A stretch of 64,000 nt of DNA from Chionoecetes opilio (GCA_016584305.1 JACEEZ010019764.1:322001-386000); one strand, 5' to 3'; positions 19,794 through 55,822 are shown, numbered from the stretch's first letter. A program made the numbers and translations. Notes: generated from the letters alone by a model not told the origin.

Positions 19794-22700
19794 TCAAACA
19801 TAGGGGTTCCAGTTACTGCCATCCTCCGGCGTCAGGGAACCAGTGATGAGCAGAACAATGTCCACCACCCACCATATCCCAACGCCACCCAGGGTCAGCA
19901 GCTTGCCCACCGCCGTGCCCGTGTGGCCCAGGCAGAAGCGATCCATGCCCAGGAAGCCGAGCAGCACACTGTAGATGAGAGTGGTCACAAAGTAGTGCCC
20001 ACTGTACCTGCCAGGGAGAGAGAAACCATGACAATGAGGATGGAAGACTACAAAGCCAGCCTCTGCTCAGTACACCTTGCTGTAATATACAATACACACC
20101 CTTCCCCCATATTAGACATAGCCTAACAATGCTGCTAAACAATGGAATACTTAAGTACATGACTTAAAGGGTTTATAGAGGCAAGGAAAGTGACACTGAA
20201 CTACAGACATAGGGTAGAGCAGGAGACCTATAATAGAGTAGCATAGGCAGTGAACCAAAGATTATGATGTCACAGGAACTACCTCGTGTAGGTCTCGCGG
20301 CCTCTTATAGCTTCCTTATTTTTTTTTTATGTGTTTATTTTTTTTATGGTCAGTCTACATTGTTTACAACCATCTTTGTTAATGTGCATTAGAAGCAATA
20401 TTTCAGTTAAATACCCAATACACATTTTTTTCTTATCCATCCAAATGGCCTTTCTCAAACACATAGGATATTTTTTCATACTATTATAGCATCAATAAAC
20501 ACCTCTCAGGCTATGGTGAATGACTAACACTTACTTTATGCAAGGGAAGCCATCGCGGAAGAACTGCCTGTCGCCGCAGCACTCAATGCCCTGCAGCACC
20601 GTACAGGACGCCTTGCCAATCTCCACTTCTTCAAACCTCTGGCCTCCAAACTGTTAGCAATATGAGAAGAAAAGATACAGGACGCACAATTATCCTAGAC
20701 AAGATGCAGGACTCACAATTATCCTAGAAAAGATACAGGACCCACAATTATCCTAGAAAAGATACAGGACCCACAATTATCCTAGAAAAGATGCAGGACC
20801 CACAATTATCCTAGAAAAGATGCAGGACCCACAATTATCCTAGAAAAGATGCAGGACCCACAATTATCCTAGAAAAGATACAGGACCCACAATTATCCTG
20901 GAAGATACAGGACCCACAATTATCCTAGAAAAGATACAGGATCCACAATTATCCTAGACAAGATGCAGGACTCACAATTATCCTAGAAAAGATACAGGAC
21001 CCACAATTATCCTAGAAAAGATGCAGGACCCACAATTATCATAGAAAGGATACAGGACCCACAATTATCCTAGACAAGATGCAGGACTCACAATTATCCT
21101 AGAAAAGATACAGGACCCACAATTATCCTAGAAAAGATACAGGACCCACAATTATCCTAGAAAAGATGCAGGACCCACAATTATCCTAGAAAGATGCAGG
21201 ACCCACAATTATCCTAGAAAAGATGCAGGACCCACAATTATCCTAGAAAAGATACAGGACCCACAATTATCCTGGAAGATACAGGACCCACAATTATCCT
21301 AGAAAAGATACAGGATCCACAATTATCCTAGACAAGATGCAGGACTCACAATTATCCTAGAAAAGATACAGGACCCACAATTATCCTAGAAAAGATACAG
21401 GACCCACAATTATCCTAGAAAAGATACAGGACCCACAATTATCCTAGAAAAGATACAGGACCCACAATTATCCTAGAAAAGATACAGGACCCACAATTAT
21501 CCTAGAAAAGATACAGGACCCACAATTATCCTAGAAAAGATACAGGACCCACAATTATCCTAGAAAAGATGCAGGACCCACAATTATCCTAGAAAAGATA
21601 CAGGACCCACAATTATCCTGGAAAATACAGGACCCACAATTATCCTAGAAAAGATACAGGATCCACAATTATCCTAGACAAGATGCAGGACTCACAATTA
21701 TCCTAGAAAAGATACAGGACCCACAATTATCCTAGAAAAGATACAGGACCCATAATTATCCTAGAAAAGATACAGGACCCACAATTATCCTAGAAAAGAT
21801 ACAGGACCCACAATTATCCTAGAAAAGATACAGGACCCACAATTATCCTAGACAAGATACAGGACCCACAATTATCCTGGAAAAGATACAGGACTCACAA
21901 TTATCCTAGAAAAGATACAGGACCCACAATTATCCTAGAAAAGATACAGGACCCACAATTATCCTAGAAAAGATACAGGACCCACAATTATCCTAGAAAA
22001 GATACAGGACCCACAATTATCCTTGAAAAGATACAGGACCCACAATTATCCTAGAAAAGATACAGGACCCACAATTATCCTAGACAAGATACAGGACCCA
22101 CAATTATCCTAGACAAAATACAGGACCCACAATTATCCTAGACAAGATACAGGACCCACAATTATCCTAGACAAGATACAGGACCCACAATTATCCTAGA
22201 CAAGATACAGGACCCACAATTATCCTAGACAAGATACAGGACCCACAATTATCATAGAAAAGATATAGGACCCACAATTATCATAGAAAAGATACAGGAC
22301 CCACAATTATCCTAGAAAAAATACAGGACCCACAATTATCCTAGAAAAGATACAGGACCCACAATTATCCTAGATAGGATACAGGACCCACAATTATCCT
22401 AGACAAGATACAGGACCCACAATTATTCTAGACAAGATACAGGACCCACAATTATCCTGGAAAAGATACAGGACCCACAATTATCCTAGACAAGATACAG
22501 GACCCACAATTATCCTAGACAAGATACAGGACCCACAATTATCCTAGAAAAGAAACAGGACCCACAATTATCCTAGAAAAGATACAGGACTCACAATTAT
22601 CCTAGACAAGATACAGGACCCACAATTATCCTAGAAAAGATACAGGACCCACAATTATCATAGAAAAGATACAGGACCCACAATTATCATAGAAAAGATA

Positions 22701-25700
22701 CAGGACCCACAATTATCATAGAAAGGATACAGGACCCACAATTATCCTAGACAAGATACAGGACCCACAATTAACCTAGAAAAGATACAGGACCCACAAT
22801 TATCCTAGAAAAGATACAGAACCCACAATTATCATAGAAAGGATACAGGACCCACAATTATCATAGAAAGGATACAGGACCCACAATTATCATAGAAAAG
22901 ATACAGGACCCACAATTATCATAGACAAGATACAGGACCCACAATTATCATAAAGGATACAGGACCCAAAATTATCATAGAAAAGATACAGGACCCACAA
23001 TTATCCTAGACAAAATAAAGGACCTACAATTATCCTAGACAAGATACAGGACCCACAATTATCATAGAAAAGATACAGGACCCACAATTATCCTAGACAA
23101 GATACAGGACCCACAATTATCCTAGAAAGGATACAGGACCCACAATTATCATAGAAAAGATACAGGACCCACAATTATCCTAGAAAGGATACAGGACCCA
23201 CAATTATCATAGACAAGATACAGGGCCCACAATTATCCTAGAAAAGATACAGGACCCACAATTATCCTAGAAAAGATACAGGACCCACAATTATCCTAGA
23301 AAAGATACAGGACCCACAATTATCCTAGACAAGATACAGGACCCACAATTATCCTAGAAAAGATACAGGACCCACAATTATCATAGAAAGGATACAGGAC
23401 CCACAATTATCATAGAAAAGATACAGGACCCACAATTATCATAGAAAAGATACAGGACCCACAATTATCCTAGAAAAGATACAGGACCCACAATTATCAT
23501 AGAAAGGATACAGGACCCACAATTATCATAGAAAAGATACAGGACCCACAATTATCCTAGACAAGATAAAGGACCCACAATTATCCTAGAAAAGATACAG
23601 GACCCACAATTATCATAGAAAAGATACAGGACCCACAATTATCATAGAAAAGATACAGGACCCACAATTATCCTAGACAAGATACAGGACCCACAATTAT
23701 CCTAGACAAGATACAGGACCCACAATTATCCTAGAAAGGATACAGGACCCACAATTATCCTGGAAAAGATACAGGACCCACAATTATCATAGAAAAGATA
23801 CAGGACCCACAATTATCATAGAAAAGATACAGGACCCACAATTATCATAGAAAAGATACAGGACCCACAATTATCATAGAAAGGATACAGGACCCACAAT
23901 TATCATAAAGGATACAGGACCCACAATTATCCTGGAAAAGATACAGGACCCACAATTATCCTGACAAGATACAGGACCCACAATTATCATAGAAAGGATA
24001 CAGGACCCACAATTATCATAGAAAAGATACAGGACCCACAATTATCCTGGAAAAGATACAGGACCCACAATTATCCTGACAAGATACAGGACCCACAATT
24101 ATCCTGGAAAAGATACAGGGCCCACAATTATCCTAGAACAGATACAGGACCCACAATTATCCTAGACAAGATACAGGACCCACAATTATCCTAGACAAGA
24201 TACAGGACCCACAATTATCCTAGAAAAGATACAGGACCCACAATTATCCTAGAAAAGATACAGGACCCACAATTATCCTAGACAAGATACAGGACCCACA
24301 ATTATCCTAGAAAAGATACAGGACCCACAATTATCCTAGACAAGATACAGGACCCACAATTATCCTAGACAAGATACAGGACCCACAATTATCCTAGACA
24401 AGATACAGGACCCACAATTATCCTAGACAAGATACAGGACCCACAATTATCCTAGAAAAGATACAGGACCCACAATTATCCTGGAAAAGGTACAGGACCC
24501 ACAATTATCCTAAAGACAAATATCAGGAACGACCACAATTATCCTGGAAAAGATACAGGACCCACAATTATCCTAGACAAGATACAGGACCCACAATTAT
24601 CCTGGAAAAGATACAGGACCCACAATTATCCTAGACAAGAATACAGGACACCACAACAATTATCCTAGACAAGATACAGGACCCACAATTATCCTAGACA
24701 AGATACAGGACCCACAGTTATCATAGAAAAGATACAGGACCCACAATTATCATAGAAAAGATACAGGACCCACAATTATCCTGACAAGATACAGGACCCA
24801 CAATTATCTTAGACAAGATACAGGACCCACAATTATCATAGAAAAGATACAGGACCCACAATTATCATAGAAAAGATACAGGACCCACAATTATCCTAGA
24901 CAAGATACAGGACCCACAATTATCCTAGACAAGATACAGGACCCACAATTATCCTAGACAAGATACAGGACCCACAATTATCCTAGAAAAGATACAGGAC
25001 CCACAATTATCCTAGACAAGATACAGGACCCACAATTATCCTAGACAAGATACAGGACCCACAATTATCCTGGAAAAGATACAGGACCCACAATTATCCT
25101 AGACAAGATACAGGACCCACAATTATCCTGGAAAAGATACAGGACCCACAATTATCCTAGACAAGATACAGGACCCACAATTATCCTAGACAAGATACAG
25201 GACCCACAATTATCCTAGACAAGATACAGGACCCACAGTTATCATAGAAAAGATACAGGACCCACAATTATCATAGAAAAGATACAGGACCCACAATTAT
25301 CCTGACAAGATACAGGACCCACAATTATCTTAGACAAGATACAGGACCCACAATTATCCTAGAAAAGATACAGGACCCACAATTATCATAGAAAAGATAC
25401 AGGACCCACAATTATCATAGAAAAGATACAGGACCCACAATTATCCTAGACAAGATACATGACCCACAATTATCCTAGACAAGATACAGGACCCACAATT
25501 ATCATAGAAAGGATACAGGACCCACAAATCATAGAAAGTCAACCCACATTATAGAAAAGATACAGGACCCACAATTATCATAGAAAGGATACAGGACCCA
25601 CAATTATCATAGAAAAGATACAGGACCCACAATTATCATAGAAAGGATACAGGACCCACAATTATCATAGAAAAGATACAGGACCCACAATTATCATAGA

Positions 25701-28377
25701 AAGGATACAGGACCCACAATTATCATAGAAAAGATACAGGACCCACAATATCGATAGAATTACATAGAAAAGATACAGGACCCACAATTATCATAGAAAG
25801 GATACAGGACCCACAATTATCATAGAAAGGATACAGGACCCACAATTATCATAGAAAGGATACAGGACCCACAATTATCCTAGACAAGATACAGGACCCA
25901 CAATTATCATAGAAAGGATACAGGACCCACAATTATCCTAGACAAGATACAGGACCCACAATTATCCTAGACAAGATACAGGACCCACAATTATCATAGA
26001 AAGGATACAGGACCCACAATTATCCTAGACAAGATACAGGACCCACAATTATCCTAGACAAGATACAGGACCCACAATTATCTAGACAAGATACAGGACC
26101 CACAATTATCCTAGACAAGATACAGGACCCACAATTATCCTAGACAAGATACAGGACCCACAATTATCCTAGACAAGATACAGGACCCACAATTATCCTA
26201 GACAAGATACAGGACCCACAATTATCCTAGACAAGATACAGGACCCACAATTATCCTAGACAAGATACAGGACCCACAATTATCCTAGACAAGATACAGG
26301 ACCCACAATTATCCTAGACAAGATACAGGACCCACAATTATCATAGAAAGGATACAGGACCCACAATTATCCTAGACAAGATACAGGACCCACAATTATC
26401 CTAGACAAGATACAGGACCCACAATTATCCTAGACAAGATACAGGACCCACAATTATCCTAGACAAGATACAGGACCCACAATTATCATAGAAAGGATAC
26501 AGGACCCACAATTATCCTAGACAAGATACAGGACCCACAATTATCATAGAAAGGATACAGGACCCACAATTATCATAGAAAAGATACAGGACCCACAATT
26601 ATCATAGAAAAGATACAGGACCCACAATTATCATAGAAAGGATACAGGACCCACAATTATCATAGAAAGGATACAGGACCCACAATTATCATAGAAAAGA
26701 TACAGGACCCACAATTATCATAGAAAGGATACAGGACCCACAATTATCATAGAAAGGATACAGGACCCACAATTATCATAGAAAAGATACAGGACCCACA
26801 ATTATCATAAAAAGGATACAGGACCCAGAATTATCATAGAAAAGATACAGGACCCACAATTATCATAGACAAGATACAGGACCCACAATTATCATAGAAA
26901 GAATACAGGACCCACAATTATCCTAGACAAGATACAGGACCCACAATTATCATAGAAAGGATACAGGACCCACAATTATCATAGAAAGGATACAGGACCC
27001 ACAATTATCCTAGACAAGATACAGGACCCACAATTATCATAGAAAGAATACAGGACCCACAATTATCCTAGAAAAGATACAGGACCCACAATTATCCTAG
27101 ACAAGATACAGGACCCACAATTATCATAGAAAGGATACAGGGCCCACAATTATCCTAGAAAGGATACAGGACCCACAATTATCATAGAAAGGATACAGGA
27201 CCCACAATTATCATAGAAAGGATACAGGGCCCACAATTATCCTAGAAAGGATACAGGACCCACAATTATCCTAGACAAGATACAGGACCCACAATTATCC
27301 TAGAAAGGACACAGGACCCACAATTATCATGGTCTATGCATGTACTAGTTATTATGGAGTCAATAGGGAGTTTTAAAAGGAGGCTAGACAATTTCATGGA
27401 TGGAGAGGATGAAAGGTGGATGTAGGTAGTGTTAAGTAACAGGAACTCCCACGTGCAGGTCTCACAGCCTCTTGTAGCTTCCTTGTTTTCTTATGTTCTT
27501 ACGCCCTTCCCTCCTCAGTGGGCGAGCTACACCACCTTGGTCACTTTAAGTTTGCCTTAAAACAAGTCTTAGGTGACGAGCTGTAAGAGTATCAATCCTG
27601 AATCTACCACAAGCTACTTACAATGCACTTTCCAGCTTATTTAATATTGTTATATGAATATGATGTTACATATATATTAATTTTATTTTTATTTAAACAG
27701 ATATTAATGAAACAGAAGGCTTAAAAGGTAGATTAGTCAAGGCAGTAAGTGTTCAGTGTTAAGGCAGTAAGTGTTCAGATTTTAAGGCAGTAAGTGTTCA
27801 GTGTTAAGGCAGTAAGTGTTCAGTGTTAAGGCAGTAAGTGTTCAGTGTTAAGGCAGTAAGTGTTCAGTGTTAAGGCAGTAAGTGTTCAGATTTTAAGGCA
27901 GTAAGTGTTCAGTGTTAAGGCAGTAAGTGTTCAGTGTTAAGGCAGTAAGTGTTCAGTGTTAAGGCAGTAAGTGTTCAGTGTTAAGGCAGTAAGTGTTCAG
28001 TGTTAAGGCAGTAAGTGTTCAGTGTTAAGGCAGTAAGTGTTCAGTGTTAAGGCAGTAAGTGTTCAGTGTTAAGGCAGTAAGTGTTAAGGCAGTAAGTGTT
28101 CAGTGTTAAGGCATTCAGTGTTAAGGCAGTAAGTGTTCAGTGTTAAGGCAGTAAGTGTTTATATAAGTAGGCTGGCACATTGGTAGTCTCGTGTCACATC
28201 TGCTTGTTCGCTTTAGCTAGTATGGCTCCTAGGGAAAGGTCATCCAGGTTAAGATATCCAAGCAAGATTAGATTCTTCTTGAATAGGTATAGCTTCTTTC
28301 CTCCTGGCACAAGATTTATAGTTCACTGAGAAAAAATTTGATTCTTAATTATGTGTGATATAACCTTAGGAGTCCAC

Positions 28378-28419
<42 letters not shown>

Positions 28420-30194
28420 TAACATAAGAACATAAGAAAATAAGGAAGCTACAAGATGCTGTGAGACCTACACGAGATAGTTCCTGTTAAGAGGGGGAGA
28501 GAGAGAGATGAATTTCTAGTAAGACACTATTGAATACTGTAAAACCGAGGAAGTAATAAACTCTAACCTTGGAGCAGCCGTGCCCTGCATCATCCCGCGC
28601 TGAGTTGTTCCCGTGGTGGTCTCTCAACTCTTCACATTCCAGATACTCTAACGGTCTGAAACAAACAACATGACAAGAAAAAGTAAGGAATATGCTACCA
28701 CCATTAGACTCGCTAACCTAACATTATTCCGATCAAAACCTAATCTGGGTTAATATGCCGCAGGAGTTGGCGGGCTCCACAGACCTTACAGCTTACTTTT
28801 TCTCTATAATTTTCAGCTCAGTATATTGTGTAGTAGTTATTCACTTGCGGAAACCAAATATATAACACTTATTTCTATATAATAATTGCTGAGTTAGGTT
28901 ATGCTTAGTTGTGGTTAGGTTACGTTTAAGTTTGGTTATGTTAGATTTAGGTTATGTTAAGGTTTGTTTTAGGTTATGTTAGGCTTCGGGTAGGTTTGGG
29001 TTAGGTTTTGTTGAGTTATTTAAGTTAAAAAAACAAATTTGATCGTGCGCGATTGCCTGGGTGGTCGGCGCCGCCAACTCCTACAGAATATTTACCCTAC
29101 CGTAATCTGTTAGATATTATATTTAAGGTTTCCGTTAATTAGTGCAGTAGCGACTACAAGCACCAATTAACTGCCACGTAGAACAGGGGGGAAAGGCAAG
29201 GGGCGTGGGGCTTCTCGGCAAGTTGAACGCAAATTTACTATAGTGTTATTGACGGTGGTTAATAATATCTCCTCTACATGCTGGAGAAGAAATTATAAAG
29301 AAAATGTGAATATAAAGAGTCAGAGAGAGCTCAGTTCTCTTTTATAAGTAATCAATATTTGTTATATTGGCACTCAAGATTGGTTAATAGAAGGAAGCCC
29401 CAAAAGAAACATGTCTCTTAACCTTTCATGCATTTGAGGTACCGTAGATAACACTAAAGTCGCCAGGACAACGTTTTTTTCTATGTACAGACGTCTGGTG
29501 GCGTTAATACTTACATTTCTACATCCATGATTTCAGGAAAGTTAGAAGGGGCTATCTGGAGAGTCTGTGTCATTTTGTGTCTTCATCTGTGTCATATTAT
29601 GGCTAAAAATGAACAAATTACAAAAATATCACCAGAGTGGCGACCTACAATAAAGTCGCCAGTTAGTGTTTATGTTATGAGTGTCCTCCCGCCGTCGTCG
29701 TCGCGCGAAAAAAAACGAGTAGCGAAATTTGAAACCGTCTATACTTGCAGATACAAAGCATAAAACAACGCTGAAACTGGGTAGATTATAGTCATGATAT
29801 AAACTACTGTGTATCATCTTCAGTGGCACATACAAATCAGTAGTGATGCTATAATTCGTAATATATGGCGGCTGGCGACATTATTGCAGGTGGCGACTAT
29901 ACTGTTATCTACGGTAGGTAATTTATGCTAAGAAGTGTACCGATCCAATGTGATTTCGGGGTGTAGCCTTTGCTCCGGCCCCCTGCCTTCCAGAATCCAG
30001 CATGCCTTGGTGGGTGGCCTGGAAGGCACACCGCGGCCTCGTACTCACAGGAAGGAACAGTTGATCTTGGCAGAGTGAGGGACGCACACCTCTGTAATGT
30101 CTTCATTCTGGGGCGTCTGTTCACATGTAACAAGTAATGATGATGAAAACGCGATGACAAGAAGAAATAACACAGGGTTTGGGATCTCTCTCAT
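19794..30194 (-). CDS. TM2D2: TM2 domain-containing protein 2, four exons
   Basis: Small secretory-pathway membrane protein of the TM2 family; the fly relatives (almondex, amaretto, biscotti) affect Notch signalling. Minus-strand exons: 30049-30194, 28568-28655, 20535-20650, 19794-20007, all GT-AG with matching phases (146+88+116+214 nt = 187 residues plus stop; human about 214). Exon 1 starts [20 protein letters not shown], a signal peptide. Exons 1-3 encode the cysteine-rich luminal part ([41 protein letters not shown]). Exon 4 holds two membrane helices ([16 protein letters not shown] and [13 protein letters not shown]) around the conserved DRF motif in [20 protein letters not shown], ending NWNPYV. 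Intron 2 contains a 29-bp array of 6.7 kb plus a 22-bp array. The gene is head-to-head with FAM193 and tail-to-head with RBM41. Confidence 0.95.
20273..20326 (+). mobile_element. CR1-like LINE, solo 3' tail
   Basis: ACAGGAACTACCTCGTGTAG then GTCTC, CTTATAGCTTCCTTATTTTT. Only about 55 bp of the 3' end, in TM2D2 intron 3. Confidence 0.8.
20667..27330. repeat. Giant 29-bp tandem array, about 230 copies, in TM2D2 intron 2
   Basis: Head-to-tail units with the core GATACAGGACCCACAATTAT then CCTAGAAAA. Common variants are CCTAGACAA, CATAGAAAG, CCTGGAAAA and GATGCAGGACTC. Length divided by unit gives about 230 copies; there are only a few slipped or damaged units (near 24510, 24640, 25530, 25750). 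At the left a higher-order block repeats: GGATCCACAATTATCCTAGA followed by a GATGCAGGACTC unit recurs near 20940, 21310 and 21660, spaced 12-13 units. CATAGAAAG units become frequent to the right. The array starts about 16 bp from the splice acceptor of TM2D2 exon 3 and stops exactly at a LINE 3' fragment. There are no unique spacers, so it is a satellite and not a CRISPR array. Confidence 0.98.
27331..27504 (+). mobile_element. CR1-like LINE 3' end bordering the 29-bp array
   Basis: The translation near 27363-27425 keeps [20 protein letters not shown] then stop, the C-terminus of the LINE polymerase. The 3' UTR with TAGCTTCCTTGTTTTCTTAT and TGTTCTTA follows. The array ends at its truncated 5' side. 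Confidence 0.85.
27738..28158. repeat. 22-bp tandem repeat, about 19 copies
   Basis: Core GGCAGTAAGTGTTCAG plus TGTTAA; two units have ATTTTAA instead of GTGTTAA, and two near 28080-28120 are shortened. In TM2D2 intron 2. Every unit contains CAGTAAGT on the plus strand, antisense to TM2D2. Confidence 0.95.
28381..28414. repeat. (GA)n microsatellite
   Basis: About 34 bp of GA directly before a LINE tail. Confidence 0.9.
28415..28492 (-). mobile_element. CR1-like LINE, solo 3' tail
   Basis: Minus-strand tail: ACATAAGAACATAAGAAAAT then AAGGAAGCTACAAGATG and ACCTACACGAGATAGTTCCT. It lies about 75 bp downstream of the TM2D2 exon 2 donor edge. Confidence 0.85.
28656..29439. other. TM2D2 intron 1, no gene
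   Basis: Contains a GGTTA/GTTTAGGTTA-rich block (about 28890-29025) related to the TTAGG-type tracts elsewhere. Nothing else recognised. Confidence 0.5.
29440..29916. mobile_element. MITE family D, most complete copy
   Basis: Left end TACCGTAGATAACACTAAAG then TCGCCA; right end TGGCGACTATACTGTTATCT then ACGGTA. The 26-bp terminal inverted repeats differ at two positions. Total about 477 bp. The interior has the GACGTCTGGTGGCGTTAA-like and GATGCTATAATTCGTAATAT blocks shared with other copies. In TM2D2 intron 1. Confidence 0.8.
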
Positions 30195-31083
30195 GATGTA
30201 AACACGGCGCCCATGGCTGCCAACACAACCACATCATGGTAAAATTTCGGTTCTCAACATTCCGCTATTTTTAGGATGTAACCATTTTTCTTTATTGATT
30301 ATGATGTGGTTCTCAAGAATCTAGTAATTGTTTTCCAGCAAGATCGCTTGGGGGAAAGAGTAGGTTTAGGGTAGGGCCCCCTTTTAAAAAAGAAAGTTTT
30401 TTTTGTTGATTATTTTTTCATGTGGCACAAAACCCAGCAGGGCAGGGCAGGTCAGGGCAGCTCGCTCACTTTAGTACTATAATACCCTATACCTCATGGA
30501 TCCGCTTGCCTCCATGTCCGTTTCTAAATATCGGAACTTTTCCATCTGTTAAACCTCTCAGCACTACTCAGCACCTCCCTTCTTAACCGCAGCTCATCAT
30601 TTAGCTCTTGGCTACATTCCTTTTTAGCTTCCCTCTGCCATCTGCAAAGACTGCAACAAGTGCTGGGGTGCTAACTGCAAACAGTAACTGACTCGCTTCC
30701 TTATTGAGACACATCAAAATCTATCAAAAAAAGAGAAATAGAAAAGAGAATATAGAAAGATATTGAGACACAAGAAAAAGAAGTCGGAAGAGATTGAAAA
30801 TCAAGCGTAAAAGTAAAAGAAAAGCACTACACGATGTAAAGGAAGAGGAAAAGGAACAGAAGAGAACAGTGTGACAGTGGTACAAAGCGACAAAGGTTAA
30901 AAGAAGAGGAGGAAGAGGAGGAGCAGGGTAATGTTGGCCAGCCTGCGCGGTGGAGCCACAGAACACCCTCGGAGTGGCCGCGTCCTAGTATTATCTCACG
31001 TTATTTACCCCCTAAATATCACCCCCCGCGCTCTCCAGGGTGACTTAAGCGTGTAGTGTGGCGATAAGACATTTCCCGGAGCC
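30195..31083. promoter_or_regulatory. Divergent TM2D2/FAM193 start region
   Basis: About 890 bp separates the two start codons on opposite strands, so it must hold both 5' UTRs and any promoters. The part nearest FAM193 (about 30955-31080) is GC-richer. A diverged (AAG)n LINE tail sits at about 30840-30930. No core promoter motif is clear enough to call. Confidence 0.45.
30840..30930 (+). mobile_element. Diverged (AAG)n LINE tail
   Basis: GTGGTACAAAGCGACAAAGG then TTAAAAGAAGAGGAGGAAGA mirrors the AAGCGACTAAGGTCACAAGA end at 9880-9929. Confidence 0.5.
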
Positions 31084-54064
<22,981 letters not shown>

Positions 54065-55599
54065 GGCCAGAGTGACAGCAGCTGCCGTTGTATTGTGACA
54101 GTCTTCTCTTTCCTATTCTTTTATATTTGTTCTCCAGGTGAAGTGAAGTTTAAGGAGATGCTCATTTGGATTGTTTCAAGGAGGAGTTGGAACCTGGAAT
54201 GTACCTTGTCCCTACATTTCCCTCATCTCAAGTGTTACCTCCAACACTGTTCCTGTATCTTAGAAGAGTTGATTTTACTTTTATACTTGCATGCCTAATT
54301 TCATTTTCTTTTATATTTAAACCTGACCGGTTTTTTAACTAGTTGTGTGCTAGGTAATCCTCCATCTAGTAGACAGCGAGTAAAGAGTTCCTCAGAGTAT
54401 TGGAAAAAGGAAGAAGACGATCATCTTGTATCACTTTTAAGAGATCTCATGCACATCATCACACCATTGAAACCATTTTACAGCAGTTCTTCACATCCTC
54501 CATTCATAATGCAGGACTTCTCGACAGTGACTTTTTTTTTCTTTCTTTCTCCTTTTTACTCTCACTTACTGTCTGATAGGAAAGAAGCTTGGATTGTGAG
54601 GCTCAGCACTGATCAGCACTACTAGTTGGGTGTCTCAGCTGGGGATATGGACTCCTAATGTATGAAAGTTCCATGTATAAAAGTGACCATAGAAAACTCT
54701 GCATTATTGTGGAGATGCAGAACAAACCGTACTCAGATATTCAATGGTGCTGTTCATTACACTGATATTTGGGACCTGAAACCTGTGAGAGAACGTTCAT
54801 GATTACTTATTTTAACCTCCTTGAGTCCTCATTGTTGGTTAGTGAGGGTGGTGGTGATGCCATGTAAGTGTCCAAGTAGTCAGCTGTAAAAAACAAAGCT
54901 GGTGTTGGTAGTGGCAGTCCCAATCAATCAAACAACTCCTTACTCTTTTTTTTTTTGTCTGTCACCACTCACCAAAAATATTAACATGCAATCTTCCAGG
55001 GGTATAGATATTCTCACTCTCAAAGCATGCAGTTTGGAAATACAATTAATATTTTTATTTTTTAAAACATGAATAACTCTGGGATGTGAGAGCGATGTCC
55101 TGACACGACGTCCTCCTGTTCCCAAGAATGGCTGTGAATTCTGAATGTGGTTGGTCTGTCGGAAGAGCGGAATTCAGTGCTACCTTGTGTTAGGGCGGTC
55201 GCTGGATTGACGCAAACCTGATTAAGCTCTCAATGCTGGTTCCTGGAAGAGACTTAGATGAGGCGATGCTACCGGCTGTTTTCTCAGATGACTGAAAGCT
55301 ATATGACGACACGAATTTTGCATGAATGTAGATTTTTAACCGAATTTCTATATGTAACATGGATGTAAAATGGATGAATTTGAGGGCCCATGGAAGGTGG
55401 GAGGCAGATCAGTGCTGTGTGGAAGGGTTGCCCCATACACTCGCTGTCTTCACTGCAGCTTTGTGAATATTGCCTAGTTAAGAATTTAGAGCCTGTTTTT
55501 ATGTAGAATACAACAGTGAGCCTTTAAGTGAATTAAACAGTGACAAACCCGTGCAGTTTTATTTATAGAAACTATAATCTCAATGCATGTCGATCAACT
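54065..55599 (+). other. Probable FAM193 3' UTR and flank
   Basis: Unique, moderately A/T-rich sequence without a gene. The length of the UTR cannot be set; no strong AATAAA close to the stop was seen, while ATTAAA-like signals occur further on (GAATTAAACAG near 55530). Confidence 0.45.
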
Positions 55600-55822
55600 C
55601 GCCCTCTGTCCCAATTCCCAATTTCTGATCTTTCCCCAATAAGTACACCTCCTCCTCTGATCTAACCATCCTGCTGTAACGTTCCCTTCCTTTCTCCTTC
55701 CCTCACCGTTTAACTCTTTCTCTATAACCCCTCCACTTTATTATGCTTTGCCATAGTGCTAGATGACTTCTGATGTCTGGCACATTTTCCCCTTTTTAGC
55801 ATTAATTCAATTCAATGCATGT
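55600..55822 (+). mobile_element. Retroposon family C, copy 3
   Basis: Same blocks as 36944-37115, ending in TTAATTCAATTCAAT. Confidence 0.8.

Noticed and set aside
20667..27330. CRISPR-like array
   Set aside because: The 29-bp units are contiguous with no unique spacers and the window is eukaryotic, so it is a satellite.
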